DNA from: Chlamydiota bacterium
GTDB lineage: Bacteria > Chlamydiota > Chlamydiia > Chlamydiales > Rhabdochlamydiaceae
Direction: 5' to 3'
DNA: 9,227 nucleotides
Assembly: GCA_023265495.1 (NCBI GenBank)
Contig: JAHFTP010000056.1
Coordinates: 1 to 9,227 of the forward strand
Positions 6,301 to 9,227 of the stretch are shown here, in pieces. Position 1 is the stretch's first letter, and the number at the start of each line of letters is the position of its first letter. The notes beneath the pieces are model-generated. The model searched no databases, was not told where the DNA came from, and saw nothing but the letters and a program-made list of their open reading frames with translations. The position numbers and the translations under genes were made by a program.

Positions 6301-8142
6301 CACAATGCAGCACAACTTCTTTTGGGATCATCGGGGTTTTCTGTTAGTTATGCCGCCCTTGGAAGCAATGTACGAATGTGGGATCGAGCGCCGCCTCGCT
6401 CTTTGGAAGATCTCTTCACCACTCTTCACCAATCGCTCATGGCTGTCTCTGCATACCTCGAGACGCTGAACGGGTTACAAATGAAAAACCTCCCGCCTGA
6501 GATGCGCGCTGTGTGCAGAGAGATCTGTTCTTTACATCTAAGAGTAGAAAACCGGCCTCATCCCACCATTCAGTCTATTGAATACTGCCACCCCAAAATT
6601 AGAGTCTGCTTTAACGCTCCACTCGCGTTCCATAGCGCCCAATTTGTTTTGGAAGCAAAACTGGATCTCGAAGGTAGCATCGCAAGCATGGATCTGGAGT
6701 CTCGTTTCTTTGCATCTCCTAATATGACGGGACTGTTTAATAGGGCAGAGTTTCTTTCTCTCTATGGTATAGACACCTATTATGGAGGGAAAATGGTCCC
6801 TTCCATAAACGCCTCATTTCTACGTGCAAAGTGTGACACCGCAAGTATCTGTTGGAACATTTATCCTATAGCAGAACCTCTGGATGCCTATCTGGATAGA
6901 GGCCTTAGGCATCTCCAAAATATGATCGACTTTTTGCAAAAGCCCGGGACGAAATTGCCCTTTAGCCGTGAATACGATCGCCTGATCTCTGAGCATCCGG
7001 AAGCTATAAGCGTGTTCGTACAAGAAGCAGAGCTGTTGCATAAAGAAAATTTTTCAGATCTTGATCAATTTATTCACAATTTTATGCGCTCCTTTAGTGA
7101 GCGCTACAGCCAAGATATTGCGTTGCAATATATCACATGCGGTCCAGAGTTTTACTGTAAGATTTCCCCAACAGATCCTTTTTTACAGAAAGTCATTGAT
7201 CAGCTCATAGAGGATGACGTCTTATGGGCTAGAGCAGACAACACTATTTTATATAAGTTGATTGGCTTTCTCCTTGTAGTCAATCCCATTCAAGTTGAGA
7301 TGCTTTATGGTGATCAAGAAACTTTTACTGCAGCACTTCCCCTGTTTTCCTTAGAAAGACTCCAAAAGATAAAAAGAAGGTTCCCCCTCATTCAAGCAAT
7401 AGCTGCACTACCGACGACCCCACGTTGGGACCGTAGAAGCTATAGTGAATTCATGCAGCAATGTGCATTATCGGAACAAAGAATACAGAATGAGACTTCA
7501 ACTCCTCCTCGATTGGAGACGCCTCCACCACCGCTCACAGACGCTCCCTCTACTCTCTCAGTAGACATATCAACAGACAAAATAGGTTCTCACCCCTTAT
7601 CGCTTAAAATCGTAGGCACCTATAAGGGGGATGGGTATCTAGAACTGCGGGGGGAAGGCTCCGGACTTAGTTGGAATAGCGGCGTTCCTATTAGAGTGGA
7701 TCCCCTAGGACAGTTTACCATAGAAGGACTTAACCCCGGAACACAATACAAATTCGTGGAATGCAAAGAGGGAGGCATCCGGTGGGAAAGAGGAGATAAT
7801 CACCTTGTCGATGAGAGTACAGGACTCCTCTCTATCGAACCCCATTTTTCTCAAGATGGCGATGCAACAGCTGCTCCGGCCACCCTATCGATGGAGTACG
7901 CAGGTCCCGGCCGCCTTGAAATACGAGGGGATGGGCCCTCCATGAGCTGGTATAGAGGGATACCCATAGACAAAGATGCTAGCGGAAGATATATCTTTCC
8001 ACTGCCTTCTGTGCCCACCAAAGATTTCGAGTTCAAATATTGTTGTGTATTAGAAGATGGCACATTCATCTGGCAGGAGGGAGCCAATAACCACTTTTTA
8101 ATAAGCGGGATAAATCCTGTCGTTCAACCTCGTCTTTTGTAA
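3394..8142 (+). CDS. Large dikinase-like protein: PPDK_N/PEP-synthase ATP-binding and phosphohistidine domains, C-terminal starch-binding-like modules
   Basis: 1582 residues. About 112-420 is a PPDK_N-type ATP-grasp domain: LLGNKTDNLARL (start), MVRSSGKEDS (212-221), GGNESISNV (228-236), SGGLYTSEG, INAAFGHAEG (313-322), MDVEW (397-401) and LLQARPIS (412-419). About 430-515 is the swivelling phosphohistidine domain; H496 in NSHEAAFFRSMGIP is the expected phosphorylated histidine, though the usual GG-x-T-[SC]-H lead is changed. The PEP/pyruvate TIM barrel that normally follows is not recognisable. Instead about 520-1365 is a mostly helical region I cannot assign. A Pro-rich linker (about 1366-1400) leads to two tandem modules (about 1402-1485 and 1496-1575) resembling CBM20-type domains. 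Known dikinases use ATP to phosphorylate the histidine, then pyruvate or a glucan; glucan as acceptor is inferred here from the C-terminal modules alone. No signal peptide or transmembrane helix is evident. It is separated from its neighbours by gaps, so is probably its own unit. Confidence 0.85.
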   Translation: MSTPSLFHFQVSQFCKQMMHCIEEPSCPEAEITEVEQLAQAILSSLSSQTLFPEEIDRLLRVKELWAGRDSTEPFALLQEVNRLFQAVLPSDKTVAATGAKRDPETTSSRRVSLLGNKTDNLARLKELFARTDGVSIPEFKGISHSEVLEYIQVKMPELDTLWEQFVEEGAEPGSPHLQTIRNRIMEIFASSTDFPPDDVLVPFLNKNKPLMVRSSGKEDSKEVPNPGGNESISNVAPNAADIRRAIGEVLASYFSEKSLTQRKCAGDSIDSLPLLPVLIQVMVGEREGSPIPVSGGLYTSEGELGTEGVMQINAAFGHAEGIVTGSAPSDTFYVDGNFVHGSVAEKPTRRIPDPRLHLRTCDNPSSKRFAPSLTYDQLQRLKEIGEKIELYYGYPMDVEWTFLPEDNVFYLLQARPISDRPPSHPSFIDPAKIKDFDSLTRVSVIGAAGGECRQLNKIHTIIADNAPQALEIYLRDASTPCSAVIVAKPTASNSHEAAFFRSMGIPLIVMKKEDFEEYRSKIDTTDLLLDVQSSVIGALPRGKNKEALTMEGLRRFLAPSSESAIQDSLSQEQITAFQADLHILYRGVDRERMQKSLSELPGWSALDKLLGGLESTADPKERAYILSLILTMVERRLLKDVPMSRKEELLSKIFYAAKHVWQTLNREDLPHSHKLFAMHWLRAALLGFPSEGTVAADSLMTLLGEKKERALIKLPDVELLSAEEGALHEKKQEYIDVFLRSRKFILDADLRAAWNEFVLSLNLAELKILSSVFATLGPFATPFFLNVQFQRSFETSQGMDAATASKHILQEMGSSALSPEVARAIEFVHQVKNKTEEFKKIADQFGRRDRFEDLDRRLAEEIMPVVKELCAKISSADGLSQVMLSEAFRHMVACFDDCIKGLTASTEYRDDAKEKAERFSHLLNKYLAFAREAMADTMLGKDPEFLCEACCLIAFLCSTLQILNSEVEHNAAQLLLGSSGFSVSYAALGSNVRMWDRAPPRSLEDLFTTLHQSLMAVSAYLETLNGLQMKNLPPEMRAVCREICSLHLRVENRPHPTIQSIEYCHPKIRVCFNAPLAFHSAQFVLEAKLDLEGSIASMDLESRFFASPNMTGLFNRAEFLSLYGIDTYYGGKMVPSINASFLRAKCDTASICWNIYPIAEPLDAYLDRGLRHLQNMIDFLQKPGTKLPFSREYDRLISEHPEAISVFVQEAELLHKENFSDLDQFIHNFMRSFSERYSQDIALQYITCGPEFYCKISPTDPFLQKVIDQLIEDDVLWARADNTILYKLIGFLLVVNPIQVEMLYGDQETFTAALPLFSLERLQKIKRRFPLIQAIAALPTTPRWDRRSYSEFMQQCALSEQRIQNETSTPPRLETPPPPLTDAPSTLSVDISTDKIGSHPLSLKIVGTYKGDGYLELRGEGSGLSWNSGVPIRVDPLGQFTIEGLNPGTQYKFVECKEGGIRWERGDNHLVDESTGLLSIEPHFSQDGDATAAPATLSMEYAGPGRLEIRGDGPSMSWYRGIPIDKDASGRYIFPLPSVPTKDFEFKYCCVLEDGTFIWQEGANNHFLISGINPVVQPRLL
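7597..8121 (+). repeat. Two tandem starch-binding-like modules coded at the 3' end of the large gene
   Basis: The modules align with identical spacing across the core LE[LI]RG[ED]Gxx[LM]SWxxG[VI]PI: residues 1416-1433 and 1508-1525, 92 residues apart. Each has a matching second half: YKF then W-E-R-G-D-N-H (1464-1470), and EFKY then W-Q-E-G-A-N-N-H (1560-1567). The pattern of two tryptophans with a late [FY]xFK and W-x-x-G-x-N resembles CBM20/CBM48-type beta-sandwich domains that bind alpha-glucans. The assignment is by eye; another beta-sandwich family is possible. Confidence 0.55.
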
Positions 8143-8165
8143 CGGATAGCGCTGCTAAAAGCTCC

Positions 8166-8195
8166 TTGACAAGAGCCTCTTTTTTGCGATATCTT
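8166..8195 (+). promoter_or_regulatory. Probable vegetative promoter of clpB
   Basis: A perfect -35 TTGACA (8166-8171) and a -10 TATCTT (8190-8195) are separated by 18 bp. Transcription would begin near 8202, giving a leader of about 28 nt. No CIRCE element (TTAGCACTC-N9-GAGTGCTAA) is present in the 87-bp gap, so HrcA control is not indicated by the sequence. Confidence 0.55.
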
Positions 8196-8215
8196 TGCCG
8201 TGACTTCAAACAGAC

Positions 8216-8220
8216 AAGGA
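8216..8220 (+). promoter_or_regulatory. Ribosome binding site of clpB
   Basis: AAGGA lies 9 nt before ATG 8230. It supports this start, which also matches the usual position of the ClpB N-domain. Confidence 0.6.
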
Positions 8221-8229
8221 TCTATCAAA

Positions 8230-9227
8230 ATGACACCTCAGTTTACAGAAGCGGTGGCAAGTGCATTAGAAGCTGCGCTAAGCCTTGCTACAGAAAAAAA
8301 ACATACGGAAGTCTCAGAGAACCATCTCCTCTATGCGCTTTTCTCTGATGGGAATGGCTATTTTTCTACACTAGCCACAGCGGTTAAACTAGATAGAGAG
8401 ACTCTTCTACAGGAATTAGAGAAAACGCTGCAGAGAGCGGCTACATTCAGCGGAGCTGCAGAGCAGCCTCATATTTCCCCCTCTTTGCAGCAAAAAATTA
8501 TGCAAGCGCAAACGCTTGCAAAAGAGTGGAAAGACACCTACATCAGCAGCGACCATCTCTTCTATGTATTTTGGCAGGCGCCCAGTGAGCCCTTTGCATC
8601 ATGGAAGAAAAAAAGCCCTACTACGCTAAAAGAGCTAGAAACACATATTAAACAAATTCGTGGAGAGACACATATGGATTCCCCAACTGCTGAAGCAGGA
8701 CTGCATGCCCTCGAAAAATACTGTAAAAACCTCACAGCCCTTGCAAAAGAGGGGAAGCTAGACCCTGTTATTGGAAGGGATGAAGAGATCAGACGGACGA
8801 TGCAGGTACTCAGCCGCAGAACAAAAAACAACCCTCTGCTCATTGGAGAGCCGGGAGTAGGAAAGACGGCCATCGCAGAGGGTCTCGCCATCAGGATCCT
8901 GCAAGGCGACGTACCCGACTCCCTCAAGGGGAAACAACTCTTTGTATTAGATATGGGAAGCTTGATTGCGGGAACTAAGTACCGAGGAGAGTTTGAAGAG
9001 CGCCTCAAAGGTATATTAAAAGAGATCGAACAAAGCGAAGGAGAGCTCCTTCTTTTTATCGATGAGGTGCATACGTTAGTCGGCGCCGGCGCCACAGAAG
9101 GATCTATGGATGCAGCCAACCTATTAAAGCCCGCACTGGCAAGAGGAACGCTGCACTGCATCGGCGCCACAACACTCAATGAGTACCAAAAATATATAGA
9201 AAAAGATGCAGCTTTAGAAAGACGGTT
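8230..9227 (+). CDS. clpB: ATP-dependent disaggregase ClpB, N-terminal part (cut by window edge)
   Basis: 332 codons are visible; the frame is open at the right edge, and full ClpB is about 860 residues. ClpB is a cytosolic hexameric AAA+ chaperone that, with DnaK/DnaJ/GrpE, pulls polypeptides out of aggregates. Residues 1-145 form the Clp N-domain (FTEAVASALEAALSLA, then ENHLLYALF and SDHLFYVFW, two half-repeats). NBD1 follows: Walker A GEPGVGKT (206-213), pore loop KYRGEFEER with Y251, Walker B LLLFIDE (273-279), sensor-1 GATTLNEY (312-319) and the arginine fingers R331-R332. NBD2 and most of the middle coiled coil lie outside. The linker and NBD1 wording is strongly chlamydial. A long open frame on the opposite strand of the same stretch is only a shadow of this conserved gene. 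Confidence 0.96.
   Translation, partial: MTPQFTEAVASALEAALSLATEKKHTEVSENHLLYALFSDGNGYFSTLATAVKLDRETLLQELEKTLQRAATFSGAAEQPHISPSLQQKIMQAQTLAKEWKDTYISSDHLFYVFWQAPSEPFASWKKKSPTTLKELETHIKQIRGETHMDSPTAEAGLHALEKYCKNLTALAKEGKLDPVIGRDEEIRRTMQVLSRRTKNNPLLIGEPGVGKTAIAEGLAIRILQGDVPDSLKGKQLFVLDMGSLIAGTKYRGEFEERLKGILKEIEQSEGELLLFIDEVHTLVGAGATEGSMDAANLLKPALARGTLHCIGATTLNEYQKYIEKDAALERR
8662..8676 (+). promoter_or_regulatory. Candidate internal translation start in clpB (codon 149)
   Basis: GGAGAG (8662-8667) is followed after 6 nt by an in-frame ATG (8674-8676) that is codon 149, at the boundary between the N-domain and NBD1. Escherichia coli ClpB is known to be made also as a short form from an internal start at codon 149. 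Here the sequence would allow the same N-domain-less isoform. Confidence 0.45.

Noticed and set aside
3394..8142. Calling the large protein PEP synthase or PPDK
   Set aside because: The ATP-binding and phosphohistidine domains fit, but no PEP/pyruvate barrel motif is visible in the remaining 1060 residues, and the protein is roughly twice the usual length.
8161..8186. Possible rho-independent terminator after the large gene
   Set aside because: GCTC (8161-8164) and GAGC (8173-8176) form only a 4-bp stem, with CTC before the T-run. It is too weak and overlaps the better-supported clpB promoter.
8562..9179. Minus-strand frame of 205 codons
   Set aside because: It is the shadow of the highly conserved ClpB N-domain/NBD1 coding sequence. 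Its Ser/Pro/Arg-rich translation has no protein-like pattern.
1..9227. CRISPR array, tRNA/rRNA genes, IS ends or attachment sites
   Set aside because: No regularly spaced repeats, no cloverleaf or rRNA-like segments, no transposase motifs and no terminal inverted repeats were seen on either strand.

Overview
The window looks like chromosomal DNA of a Chlamydiales-type bacterium, probably an environmental 'Chlamydia-related' lineage. The main evidence is the gene entering at the right edge. It encodes the N-terminal part of ClpB, with linker and first ATPase segments that closely resemble chlamydial ClpB as I remember it (EKYCKNLT, GKLDPVIGRDEEIRRT, the MDSP start of the linker). The other genes fit an obligate intracellular bacterium: an ankyrin-repeat protein, a COG1373/DUF4143 ATPase and a very large unassigned multidomain protein. 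No search could be run, so genus-level placement is not possible.

Layout. From 1 to 1148 on the minus strand runs an ankyrin-repeat protein that leaves the window at its left edge, so its C-terminus is not seen. It has its own Shine-Dalgarno and a plausible minus-strand promoter. From 1149 to 1379 is an AT-rich divergent intergenic region. Its right part holds a decayed copy of the 3' end of the ATPase gene that follows. From 1380 to 2501 (+) is that ATPase, and 14 bp after it, from 2516 to 3301 (+), is a PhyH-type Fe(II)/2-oxoglutarate dioxygenase; the two probably form an operon. After a 92-bp gap, 3394-8142 (+) encodes a 1582-residue protein. Its N-terminus has the ATP-binding and phosphohistidine domains of the PEP synthase / PPDK / dikinase superfamily, its middle is a long mostly helical region I cannot assign, and its C-terminus has two tandem modules resembling starch-binding domains. 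From 8230 to the right edge is clpB, with a good promoter just in front of it.

How the parts relate. ClpB is a housekeeping disaggregase and gives the phylogenetic anchor. The ankyrin and ATPase/dioxygenase genes look like accessory genes. The ATPase is clearly more AT-rich than its neighbours in the stretches I counted and carries a scar of duplication and deletion at its 5' side.

The most notable item is the 1582-residue protein. It combines the catalytic front half of a dikinase with carbohydrate-binding-like modules and lacks any recognisable PEP/pyruvate barrel. This suggests a glucan-dikinase-like activity in a domain order opposite to that of plant glucan water dikinases. That is a hypothesis from domain reading, not an established function.
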